A stretch of 64,000 bases of DNA from UBA3910 sp002391465. GTDB taxonomy: Bacteria; Bacillota; Limnochordia; Darwinibacteriales; Darwinibacteriaceae. The notes below the pieces were generated by a model. It did not search any database and had not been told where the DNA came from. It saw only the letters and a list, made by a program, of their open reading frames with translations. The stretch is from the NCBI GenBank assembly GCA_030054835.1, contig JASGVS010000006.1, positions 1 through 64,000 of the forward strand, given 5' to 3'. Position 1 is the first letter of the stretch, and each line of letters opens with the position of its first letter. Of the stretch, positions 1 to 7,510 are shown piece by piece. The translations under genes were made by a program, and so were the position numbers.

Positions 1-197
1 TTTCGAAGCTGGTCCTGTTGCTCAGCTACCTTGGTCTTTTCACCACTTTCGGTATAGATCTTTCGCCAACGGTAAATCAGGCTGTGGTGAATACCAAGAT
101 CTGCGCAGAACTCCTTAATGGGCTTTGTAGTGACGTAACTGAGTTTGACTGCGTTCTTGCGGAACTCATCGTCATAGCGCTGTCGGATTTTGGACAT
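1..197 (-). CDS. IS3-family transposase OrfA, partial
   Basis: The minus-strand frame starts at the ATG at 197 behind an AGGAGA ribosome site and runs off the left edge of the window. The visible residues start MSKIRQRYDDEFRKNAVKLS and continue with a helix-turn-helix (KEFCADLGIHHSLIYRWRK), the usual N-terminus of the HTH_Tnp_1 (OrfA) transposase of IS3 elements, which recognises the element ends. OrfA is normally about 90-100 residues and is followed by OrfB through a -1 frameshift; neither its end nor OrfB is visible. The plus-strand open frame over the same bases is a shadow. Confidence 0.85.
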   Translation of the reverse strand, partial: MSKIRQRYDDEFRKNAVKLSYVTTKPIKEFCADLGIHHSLIYRWRKIYTESGEKTKVAEQQDQLR

Positions 198-265
198 TAT
201 CAGTCTCCTTTGTTCTCATAGTACTATCTTATCATCATGTCCGGAATTGTAACATAGACCCTACA
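1..265 (-). mobile_element. IS3-family insertion sequence, left part cut by window edge
   Basis: The stretch holds the start of an OrfA-type transposase on the minus strand plus about 65 bp upstream of it. Reading the minus strand from about position 265, the sequence starts TGTAGGGTCTATG, and a TG start is what IS3-family terminal inverted repeats usually show. The other end of the element lies outside the window, so the inverted repeat cannot be confirmed by pairing and the outer boundary is an estimate. Confidence 0.5.
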
Positions 266-438
266 TTAGTTTACTTAAAAAGCGTAAAGTGATAAGTTTT
301 TTCCGGTTCTCGCAAGGGGTTGGCAAAATGGCGCAGAATTTTCAACAAAACAGCACCTGCCAATATGTGTAATCGGCTGCGGCAGTCTGCTGTGGGGTTG
401 ATGTGACTAAGGGTTAAGAGTGAGGGGGAGGGAGGCTA

Positions 439-960
439 ATGCCGCAGATAATTAAGACTTACAGGCAGTCGGTTCCAGCTATGCGGTTTATCGGCAAAAA
501 GTACGGCTTTGAGGATCGGGTCGATGGCCATTTCGGTGCGCTGTGGCAGCAGTGGTTTGCCAATGGTTGGTTTGAGGAGATCGAAAGGGTATGCAACTGC
601 AAAGGACTTTACGAAGACAGCGATGCCACCATCGGGTTAATGCGCTGGAAAGGGGAAGAGCCTTTCCAATACTGGATAGGGATGTTCTGCCCGCCGGATA
701 CGGAAGTTCCGGAAGGTTTTCTCTCCGTTGACTTTCCGGCAGCAGATTTAGGTGTTTGTTGGGTGTACGGCAGGGAGTGGGAGGTTTATGGGTATGAAAT
801 GGAATGTGCAGACAGTCTGAAAAAGGATGGTTTTGAGATCATTCCTGACGAGGAAGGTGCCTATTGGTTCTTTGAAAGGTATGCCTGCCCCCGCTTCACA
901 ACTCCCGATGAACAGGGCAAGATCATTTTAGACATCTGCCAATACGTGAAAAAAGCGTAG
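439..960 (+). CDS. GyrI-like / AraC effector-binding-domain protein
   Basis: This 173-residue protein has no signal peptide. It follows a strong purine-rich ribosome site (GAGGGGGAGGGAGG) and a short leader. Features such as RFIGKKYG near residue 20, the central Trp-rich segment, the VCWVYGREWEVYGYE stretch and the final acidic, aromatic strand (GAYWFFERYACPRF) resemble stand-alone GyrI-like small-molecule-binding domains, which bind drugs or other ligands in a cleft made of two SHS2 modules. The match is by overall pattern, so the family call is moderate and no ligand can be named. It is monocistronic, closed by the hairpin at 991-1027. Confidence 0.6.
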   Translation: MPQIIKTYRQSVPAMRFIGKKYGFEDRVDGHFGALWQQWFANGWFEEIERVCNCKGLYEDSDATIGLMRWKGEEPFQYWIGMFCPPDTEVPEGFLSVDFPAADLGVCWVYGREWEVYGYEMECADSLKKDGFEIIPDEEGAYWFFERYACPRFTTPDEQGKIILDICQYVKKA

Positions 961-990
961 CAAATAGATACTCTGGTCTCGCAGAAGATA

Positions 991-1027
991 AAGTGGCTGG
1001 AACAATATATTGTTTCAGCCACTTTTT
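991..1027 (+). terminator. Rho-independent terminator after the GyrI-like gene
   Basis: Inverted repeat AAGTGGCTG ... CAGCCACTT around an AT-rich loop, followed by Ts. It lies 30 bp past the stop at 960. Confidence 0.75.
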
Positions 1028-1141
1028 GTCGACCGCTAAACTCCAATGGGCTGAGGGAGGTTTTTGCGAAAGGCTCAGAGAATTACTGTTTGGTGCAGAG
1101 AAAGAGTGTTTGTTATCGAAATAGATCAGGGAGGTTATTTA

Positions 1142-2623
1142 GTGAAAAGCAGATCCCAGCTATGCAAAGGCCTTGTCATGGTGTTCTGTTTCTTGTTCGT
1201 GCTGGTACCAGCCGCGTTGGCCCAGGCAATGCCCACCAAGGATGAAGAACATATTTTCGCCAACGGTATCCCAGTTGTCTTTAAAGAAGGGGAAGACGGC
1301 AAGACTAACATGTACCTGGCCAGCGATACCGAGTTCGTTTCTCCCGTTTTCACAGATGTAAGTGATTACATAATCTACGCAGGTTGGCCAGACGGAGACC
1401 GGGAAGGTGACACCTCCCTAACCTTTTTGAGCGGTCAGTTCAATAACATGATCTACGGCGGCAGCCTCATGGGTTCCGTCACCGGTAATACCAACATTGT
1501 GATCAAGGGCGGTACGTTTAACTCCAGCCTTTTTGGTGGCGGCGCCTTAGCGCCCCTCAATGGCGATACCAATATTGTGTTTGAAGACGGCGTGATCCTC
1601 GGCGCCATTTTCGGCGGGGGCCGAGAAGAAGGGGCTGACGTGAATAACGCAGCGATAACAGTGAGCGGCGGCACGGTTGCTTTTCTCCATGGCGGTGGTT
1701 GGAAGTCGGCAACCAACCATGCAACCACCATGATCAAAGGGGGTACAGTGACCGAGTCCGTGTACGGCGGCGGTTTGGGCCCAACGTCATCCGTGAACAC
1801 CACAATGGTCCTGATTGAAGGCGGGGAGTTAAAGTTTGTCTGCGGCGGCAGTGCCCAAGGCGTTGTTGGTGGTACCGCCCAGATGTACATCCTCGGAGGC
1901 ACTTTCAGCCAGACTGTTTTCGGCGGAGGGGGCAGCACTGGTGTGACGAATAGCACGTATGTGGTGATTGAAGATGGAAACTTCAACTGGGTTTACGGCG
2001 GTGGTAGTTCTGGTCCGGTGACAGGTGGAACGCTGTTGATCATTAACGGTGGTACCTTTAATGAGCTTGTATCAGGCGCTGGCTTGGACGAGGCGGCCCC
2101 TGTGGCTGAGGCTGATCTGGTGATCAACAACGGCATCTTCAACGGCAACATCTTCGCCGGCGGTTACTGCAGCCCAGTGGAGGGAACGGCAAGACTGACT
2201 ATTAACGGTGGAATGTTCGCCAAGGCTGTGCTTGGCGGTGGCTGTTTAGATACTGCCGTGGTTAATAACGTGGAGATGGCAATCAATGGCGGCCTCTTTG
2301 ATGGTTATATCTACGGCGGTGGTTACCAAGCCCAGGTAACAGGGTCTGTCTATATGGAACTGAACGGCGGGGGCTTTGGCAGGATTTACGGCAGCGGTCA
2401 GGAAAGCGGCATAGCCGGGGACTTGGAGATGCACCTTAAAGGCGGTTTCTACAAAGATGATGTGCTTGCCACGTTGAACTCGGATGCTGCTGTTATAGAT
2501 GGCAGGGCAACCATTTTCGTGTATCCTGAAGCGGAATTGGCTGAGGGAATTCAGGTTCAGGCCCGCTACATGGTTGGCGAAGGCTCGGAAGTGATTAACG
2601 TCACTGACGATGCAGATAAATAA
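1142..2623 (+). CDS. Secreted Gly-rich tandem-repeat protein (beta-solenoid-like)
   Basis: A GTG start at 1142 is preferred because GGGAGG sits 7-8 bases upstream and a clean signal peptide follows (MKSRSQLCKGLVMVFCFLFV, then LVPAALAQA); the longer open frame from 1064 would bury it. The mature protein of about 465 residues consists of roughly 12-13 repeats of 22-26 residues with the pattern v.G.t.i.i.GGtf...vfGGG, a regular spacing of Gly pairs and triplets and beta-branched residues that suggests a right-handed beta-helix or similar solenoid. I recognise no catalytic residues, sortase motif, SLH domain or membrane anchor. It lies 23 bp upstream of a GH43 gene and probably shares its transcript, so a role in binding or displaying carbohydrate at the cell surface is possible but unproven. 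Confidence 0.75.
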   Translation: MKSRSQLCKGLVMVFCFLFVLVPAALAQAMPTKDEEHIFANGIPVVFKEGEDGKTNMYLASDTEFVSPVFTDVSDYIIYAGWPDGDREGDTSLTFLSGQFNNMIYGGSLMGSVTGNTNIVIKGGTFNSSLFGGGALAPLNGDTNIVFEDGVILGAIFGGGREEGADVNNAAITVSGGTVAFLHGGGWKSATNHATTMIKGGTVTESVYGGGLGPTSSVNTTMVLIEGGELKFVCGGSAQGVVGGTAQMYILGGTFSQTVFGGGGSTGVTNSTYVVIEDGNFNWVYGGGSSGPVTGGTLLIINGGTFNELVSGAGLDEAAPVAEADLVINNGIFNGNIFAGGYCSPVEGTARLTINGGMFAKAVLGGGCLDTAVVNNVEMAINGGLFDGYIYGGGYQAQVTGSVYMELNGGGFGRIYGSGQESGIAGDLEMHLKGGFYKDDVLATLNSDAAVIDGRATIFVYPEAELAEGIQVQARYMVGEGSEVINVTDDADK

Positions 2624-2646
2624 CAAATTAGAGGAGGAATGCAGAC

Positions 2647-4062
2647 TTGCTCAAAAAACAACACCTTAATCCGTATCTGCCTTCGTGGGAGTACATCCCC
2701 GATGCAGAACCCCATATCTTCGATGGACGGGTTTATATCTATGGTTCCCACGATCGCTTTAACGGTTGGGTTTACTGTCTGAACGACTACGTGTGCTGGT
2801 CCGCGCCGGTGGATGACCTTTCCGATTGGCGCTACGAAGGTGTGATCTACAGAAAGACGGACGATCCCCTCAACCCAGACGGTCATATGTGCCTCTACGC
2901 ACCGGATGTAACCAAGGGGCCCGATGGCCGCTATTACCTCTACTACGTGTTAGATAAGGTCCCGGTTGTCTCGGTGGCGGTGTGTGATACGCCCGCAGGG
3001 AAGTATGAGTTTTATGGTTATGTCCAGTATCCTGACGGTACACGCCTAGGTGAACGGAAAGGGGACCAACCCCAGTTTGACCCGGGTCTGCTCACGGAGG
3101 GGGATCGGACTTACATGTACACCGGTTTTTGCAGCCGAGGGGACAAATCCCGGTTGGGAGCGATGGCAACCGTTTTAGGACCCGACATGCTCACCATTAT
3201 TGAAGAGCCGGTAATTATCTCCCCCAGCGAACCGTATGCCGCCGGCACAAGCTGGGAGGGGCACGAATTCTTTGAGGCTCCCTCCATGCGCAAGCGGGGA
3301 GACACCTATTACTTCGTCTACTCTTCCATCCATATGCACGAACTGTGCTATGGCACGAGCAAACATCCCACCAAGGGATTTGAATACCAAGGTGTGATTA
3401 TCAGCAACGCTGATGTAGGTATCGACAGCTACAAACCTGTGAACAAGCCCATGTTCTACGGCGGCAACAACCACGGCAGCATTATCGAGATTAACGGCCA
3501 GTGGTACGTGTTCTATCACCGCCACACCAACGGCACCAACTTCAGCCGGCAGGCCTGCCTGGAGAAAATTGAAATGACCGAGGACGGCAGAATTATCCAG
3601 GCTGAGATGACCTCCTGCGGTTCGATAGCGCCCCTCGTGGGCAAGGGCGAATACCCGGCGTATCTTGCCTGCAACCTGTTCTGCGATGAGGAGTCCCTGT
3701 ACACCGACTTTTCCGCTTCCTGGATGGACAACAAGTTCCCAAAAATTACCCAGGACGGTAAAGACGGGGATATGGAAATCGGGTACATCCAGAATATGAA
3801 GGACTCGGCCACCGCAGGCTTTAAGTACTTCGACTGCCAGGGCATCACCCAAGTGGGAGTAAAGTGGCGCGGCTACTGTAATGGTGTGTTTGAAGTGAGA
3901 ACCGCCTGGGATGGGGAAGTGCTTGGAACCATTCCGGTGGGATTCGCTAACATCTGGACGGAACGTGTTGCAGACATTAGAATCCCGGACGGGACCCAAG
4001 CCCTGTACCTCACTTTCCGCGGTTCAGGCAGCGCCAGTCTGGGCTCAATTATTCTCCGTTAA
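2647..4062 (+). CDS. Glycoside hydrolase family 43 protein (xylosidase/arabinosidase-like)
   Basis: A TTG start at 2647 follows GAGGAGG; the ATG at 2639 is out of frame. The 471-residue protein has no signal peptide, so it probably acts on imported oligosaccharides. The five-bladed propeller signatures of GH43 are visible: the acidic N-terminal motif PDAEPHIFDGRVYIYGSHD (D19/E21, general base region), APDV with D87 (pKa-modulating Asp), and FFEAPSM with E210 (general acid), followed by YYFVYSS and YVFYHRH blade strands. The last ~130 residues form a beta-sandwich-like extension similar to the accessory domain of many GH43 enzymes. GH43 enzymes hydrolyse beta-xylosides or alpha-arabinosides; the exact substrate cannot be read here. 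It forms an operon with the upstream repeat protein. Confidence 0.88.
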   Translation: MLKKQHLNPYLPSWEYIPDAEPHIFDGRVYIYGSHDRFNGWVYCLNDYVCWSAPVDDLSDWRYEGVIYRKTDDPLNPDGHMCLYAPDVTKGPDGRYYLYYVLDKVPVVSVAVCDTPAGKYEFYGYVQYPDGTRLGERKGDQPQFDPGLLTEGDRTYMYTGFCSRGDKSRLGAMATVLGPDMLTIIEEPVIISPSEPYAAGTSWEGHEFFEAPSMRKRGDTYYFVYSSIHMHELCYGTSKHPTKGFEYQGVIISNADVGIDSYKPVNKPMFYGGNNHGSIIEINGQWYVFYHRHTNGTNFSRQACLEKIEMTEDGRIIQAEMTSCGSIAPLVGKGEYPAYLACNLFCDEESLYTDFSASWMDNKFPKITQDGKDGDMEIGYIQNMKDSATAGFKYFDCQGITQVGVKWRGYCNGVFEVRTAWDGEVLGTIPVGFANIWTERVADIRIPDGTQALYLTFRGSGSASLGSIILR

Positions 4063-4071
4063 CAAGCAAGG

Positions 4072-4099
4072 GAGGACAGGCAAACCTGTCCTCTTTTTT
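4072..4099 (+). terminator. Rho-independent terminator after GH43 gene
   Basis: Perfect 9-bp stem GAGGACAGG / CCTGTCCTC with a CAAA loop followed by six Ts, immediately after the GH43 stop codon. Confidence 0.92.
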
Positions 4100-4192
4100 G
4101 TATATCCCGAAGCAGCTGGAAGAGTGCAGGAACGATAGAGTATTTTGCTGCGAATTTGCAGTCGGAACAAAAGTGCTGAGAGGACGAGGACG

Positions 4193-4570
4193 ATGCAGTA
4201 CGATGTAACGAATCCTGAAGAATATTTGGATATGCTTGAAGACGACTGGCGGAGGGACAAACTCCTGGAGGTGCGCCGGCTTATCTTGGAGCACGGCCCG
4301 GAGTTGGAAGAGAGTATCAAGTATAAAATGCTCGCTTACGGTACGGAACAAGGGGATGTTTTCGGCCTTAACGCCCAAAAGGGGTATGTCAGTCTGTATG
4401 TGGGTGATATCAGCAAGATCCCGAACGCTAGCGCATTGCTAGAACCGTTCAATATTGGGAAGGGCTGCATCCGGATCAGGAAGTCTATTGACATTCCCAA
4501 GACTGGACTGGAAGAGTTTATTCGTTCGGCTGTAGCTCTTTGGAGAAAAGGAGAGGATAGTTCCTGCTAG
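4193..4570 (+). CDS. DUF1801 (YdhG-like) domain protein
   Basis: The 125-residue product starts at the ATG at 4193 behind GAGGACGAGG. It shows the DUF1801 pattern: LRxxIL-like helix (VRRLILEHGPELEESIKYKM), a central strand pair with FGLNAQKGYVSLYVGD, and the C-terminal GKGCIRIRKSIDIP segment followed by an amphipathic helix. Members are small soluble proteins of unknown biochemical role, related in fold to iron-chaperone frataxin-like and YjbR-like proteins. A gene remnant starts 30 bp downstream on the same strand. Confidence 0.8.
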   Translation: MQYDVTNPEEYLDMLEDDWRRDKLLEVRRLILEHGPELEESIKYKMLAYGTEQGDVFGLNAQKGYVSLYVGDISKIPNASALLEPFNIGKGCIRIRKSIDIPKTGLEEFIRSAVALWRKGEDSSC

Positions 4571-4599
4571 TCAGAGGGAAACAAAGGGGACTCGTCGGT

Positions 4600-4764
4600 A
4601 TGGAACCAAGGGAGTGGGGTAAGCATGTGCTGGGCGGGATCATGGGCATAGGAGTTGCAGACGCGCTGGGTGTGCCTGTTGAGTTCATAGCTAGGGAAGC
4701 CTTGGAGCGAGACCCGGTGGTTGGCACAGCTGGGACTGGGCTTATCTTCTTTGTATCCCACTAG
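4600..4764 (+). pseudogene. ADP-ribosylglycohydrolase N-terminal remnant
   Basis: A 54-codon frame reads MEPREWGKHVLGGIMGIGVA, then DALGVPVEFIAREALERDPV, a good match to the first helix of the ADP-ribosylglycohydrolase (DraG-type) fold, including the GDALGVPVEF-type motif (here with A for G). Family members are about 250-350 residues and carry a downstream WSDDT metal-binding motif that is absent. The similarity fades after about residue 43 and the frame stops at 4764, after which no plus-strand continuation is seen. This is therefore a truncated gene or a degraded fragment, not a working hydrolase. Confidence 0.65.
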
Positions 4765-4865
4765 AAAATCATCTGTCATACAGCCGCTTGATACAGTATC
4801 ATCCAGCTCCGACTCCCGTCCACGTTTTGGGCATTTCCACATAAGGCACTGCCTCCCTTTCCCAA

Positions 4866-5252
4866 CTAGCCGTTAATCTGTCTACCGATCTGTTTGTCGA
4901 GCCTCCACTGTGGCGCGGGTCCATCGTCACCCCAATACTCATCGAGCTGCACAATCTTCCTGTCTTTAAACTTGATGAAGGAGACTGCATGGCACGAAAG
5001 TGAAACATCCGCTGCCCACACTCGGGCAACAGTAATGACCAGATCAGCGGAAACCACTTCTATCCTTTCCACATGTCCATGCCATTTTCCAGGATACTCG
5101 CAGTTGGCAATAATGAACTCTTCCACAGAAAACTGCTCATTGGTGTTGTGCCAGTTAATAACCGCATCTGGCGAAAAATAGGAGCGGAGACTAACCTCGT
5201 TTTGTGCGGCAATCTCCCGCCAAAACTCCTTAACTAGCTGTTCCTTGTCCAT
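4866..5252 (-). CDS. SnoaL/NTF2-like protein
   Basis: The ATG at 5252 (MDKEQLVKEFWREIAAQNEV) is preceded by AAAGGGG and is preferred to the upstream start. The 128-residue product shows the NTF2-like cone fold pattern: a first long helix, FSPDAVINWHNTNEQFSVEEF, then curved strands HVERIEVVSADLVITVARV and the closing FIKFKDRKIVQLDEYWGDDG, which is typical of SnoaL-like polyketide-cyclase relatives. Most such stand-alone proteins are of unknown function and bind a small ligand in the central cavity. It is followed in the minus direction by no other gene. Confidence 0.72.
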   Translation of the reverse strand: MDKEQLVKEFWREIAAQNEVSLRSYFSPDAVINWHNTNEQFSVEEFIIANCEYPGKWHGHVERIEVVSADLVITVARVWAADVSLSCHAVSFIKFKDRKIVQLDEYWGDDGPAPQWRLDKQIGRQING

Positions 5253-5338
5253 AACAAAATCCCCTTTAACCGCGATATTGTTGCCGTTCAAGCGAAAAAG
5301 TGCAGAGAGAAGTGTCAACTAGTTGTTGCTCTGCCTTC

Positions 5339-6082
5339 TTAATGACCCAGCATGGTGATGAGGATTGTGACACTCACCGACAGCACGTTACTGATGCTGT
5401 GCATCAGCATGGGATAGAAGACACCGCCACTCTTTTCGTAGCAATCACCGTAAAACAACCCAAGCACAAACGAGAGAATGATCTGCACGGGGGAGTACGA
5501 GATTTGCAGGGGAACAAAGGAAAAACTCACATGGGCTAGTCCGAAGATCACAGCCGCAGCGATGTTGGCTGTACTAAACCTTCCGGAGAAGCCCTTTCCC
5601 TTTAGAACTAACCCCAGCATAGTCATGGTAAAAGCCCTGAAGATAAGCTCTTCTGATGGTCCGCTGAAGAAGAGCTGAAAGCCCAGGTAACCCAGGATAT
5701 TTCTCGCAGTCAGGGGATGGGGAAATGGTTGAAAGGACTTTGTCAGGAGCATGAGCAAAACAGAGCCAAGCATGAACAGGCTGTAAATTAAGGTGAAGCG
5801 CAGGACGTAATACGTGCCAACCTTCCTGTTTCCCCAACTGAACCCGAAATCCAGGGGATTGATCCTCCTAATTCCAGCAATCATGGCTAAAAAGATAGCG
5901 GCTTGAACAAGGTGATGGACCGCTAGCCAGGCAAAAACCCCGTCTGGGTCAATTGTCCCGTAAGCAAAGGCGCTGGCAATTTGGCCGGCTAACTTGGGGA
6001 TTCCCAAGAGTATGAAAGTGAGAAGAAACGTCCAACTAACTGATTTGAGCACTTTGGCCATTTCGATTTTCACCAACCTCAT
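5339..6082 (-). CDS. CPBP-family intramembrane metalloprotease (CAAX protease-like)
   Basis: A 247-residue integral membrane protein with about seven to eight hydrophobic segments. The three CPBP/ABI motifs are intact: EELIFRA (E144, E145, R149), FGLAHVSF (H184) and the late His in MLMHSISN (H228), which form the glutamate/histidine metal site of this protease family. The ATG at 6082 has AGGAAG five bases upstream; an inner ATG at 6061 is also possible. Bacterial members process or degrade small membrane peptides, and many are associated with bacteriocin immunity, but no peptide gene is visible next to it. It stands about 85 bp upstream of the SnoaL-like gene on the same strand and may be cotranscribed with it. 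Confidence 0.88.
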   Translation of the reverse strand: MRLVKIEMAKVLKSVSWTFLLTFILLGIPKLAGQIASAFAYGTIDPDGVFAWLAVHHLVQAAIFLAMIAGIRRINPLDFGFSWGNRKVGTYYVLRFTLIYSLFMLGSVLLMLLTKSFQPFPHPLTARNILGYLGFQLFFSGPSEELIFRAFTMTMLGLVLKGKGFSGRFSTANIAAAVIFGLAHVSFSFVPLQISYSPVQIILSFVLGLFYGDCYEKSGGVFYPMLMHSISNVLSVSVTILITMLGH

Positions 6083-6454
6083 TCACTTCCTACGATTGCG
6101 ACAGATACTGCTGCTCCGACTCGGTCTAGATGGGTCCGAAAGAATCTGGACAAAAGCGTTCCTGGGAGTATCCCATCCTTTTCCAGCCCGTTATGTGATT
6201 CTGTTTATTTCAGCGCCTGATTCCGATCCCCTGTTCAACATTTCACATGTACCAAAGAAATTTTTGACCTCGCCCGAGAGCTGCCTATTTGGTGACGTGG
6301 CGTTTCCTTTATACGCTAGCATCTGGTGCACAGGAAGTGGATGGTGAGACCACTGTATAAGGTGTGTTAAACATTTCCGCGGCTCTTGCCAGGCCCAGAA
6401 AATGGTCCCTGAGGAAGTTGTTTATGTAACCTGGTCCTGGTAGAGGGGACAAGC
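6083..6454. other. Intergenic stretch without a supported gene
   Basis: About 370 bp between the CPBP gene and the truncated AI-2E gene. One plus-strand open frame (5994-6347) crosses it but has no ribosome site, no family resemblance, and overlaps the start of the CPBP gene. No hairpin or promoter of convincing strength was seen. Confidence 0.6.
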
Positions 6455-7510
6455 TCAAGTACTGCTTTCAGCCTGTGCCTTTGCCCTCTCGTTCGCTGCT
6501 GTGCGAATCAGTTTGTAAATAGTTGCTGCAACCGGCACCCCGAACAGCATGCCAACAATTCCGCCCAGGCCGCCACCGATGATCACTGCAGCAAACACCC
6601 ATAATCCAGGTAGGCCAATGGAAGTGCCCATTACCCTGGGGTAAATCAGATTCCCTTCCAGCTGCTGCAGCACTATGATGAAGACAATGAACAGGAGAGC
6701 CTGCTTGGGGTCTGCTTGGAAAATGAGCAGCACGCCTACAGCTGCACCTAAATAGGCGCCTAGGATGGGAATGAGCGAGGTTACACCGATAAAGATGCCG
6801 ATGGATGTGGCATGGGGAAAGCCGAAGATGAGCATACCCAGTATGCAGAGGACTCCTAAAATTACTGCCTCAGTACACTGACCGGTTATGAAGCTAGTAA
6901 AACTCTCGTTGGCCGCGGCAAGCACTGTGTTCAGCCTGGCTGCCGTTCTTGGCTTCAGAAAAGCCTTTTGCAGTTTCTTTGCTTGAGCCAGCAGCTTCTC
7001 TTTGCCAGCCAGGAGATAGGCAGAGAAAGCCAAGCCCACTACTAAGTTAAAGAGTCCCGACGTCATCCCGGAGATCAGGCTGATTGACGAGGATAGAATA
7101 CCGCTGATGCGTTGTGGGGCACTGGCTTTGATGCTGTCGGCAATGCTGTCCCAGCTTAGGCTATCCCGGTCCACCCACTCGCTGAGGAAAGACAACTGAT
7201 CCTGATGTTCCCCAATCCATTTGCGGATCTGCTCCCAGTATTCGGGCAGTACAAGGGACAGGGCCCGAATGGTGTCCACTACCTTGGGCAGCACGAGGGT
7301 GATCACCGCCGCCAAGATGAGCAGAATCAAGATGTAGGAGAGGAGCAGGCAGACCGGCCTCTTTGTCTTGATTACCCAGGGTTTGCCTGAATGCGGGAAA
7401 TAGTGTCTTTCCAGGAAGCGCATGAGTATGTTCACCACATAAGCAATGACAAAGCCCAATAAGAGCGGAAGGAAAATGCTGTAGATCGCTGAAGACGTCA
7501 AGTACACCAT
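6455..7510 (-). pseudogene. AI-2E family transporter (YdiK/PerM-like), 5'-truncated
   Basis: From about 7490 down to 6455 the minus strand encodes a typical AI-2E exporter: SIFLPLLLGFVIAYVVN (TM2-like, the family's P-F/L-LL-AFV-AYVLN motif), the central loop region, and the C-terminal block LIPILGAYLGAAVGVLL, then GNLIYPRVMGTSIGLPGLWV and GGIVGMLFGVPVAAT. Members are usually about 340-370 residues; here the first transmembrane helix and start are missing. Codons beyond 7490 are the antisense of the neighbouring peptide-binding gene, so the open frame up to 7666 and the ATG at 7510 are accidental. No ribosome site lies near 7510. The break coincides with the start of the truncated SBP gene on the other strand, so a rearrangement or contig misjoin cut both genes. 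Confidence 0.8.

Noticed and set aside
1453..1986. Minus-strand open frame of 177 codons opposite the Gly-repeat gene
   Set aside because: Pro-rich antisense of GGN-coded repeats; it has no ribosome site and mirrors the repeat structure.
3175..3999. Minus-strand open frame of 274 codons inside the GH43 gene
   Set aside because: It is the antisense of a gene with clear GH43 motifs and has no family signal of its own.
5994..6347. Plus-strand open frame of 117 codons
   Set aside because: It overlaps the start of the CPBP gene, has no ribosome site and shows no recognisable pattern.
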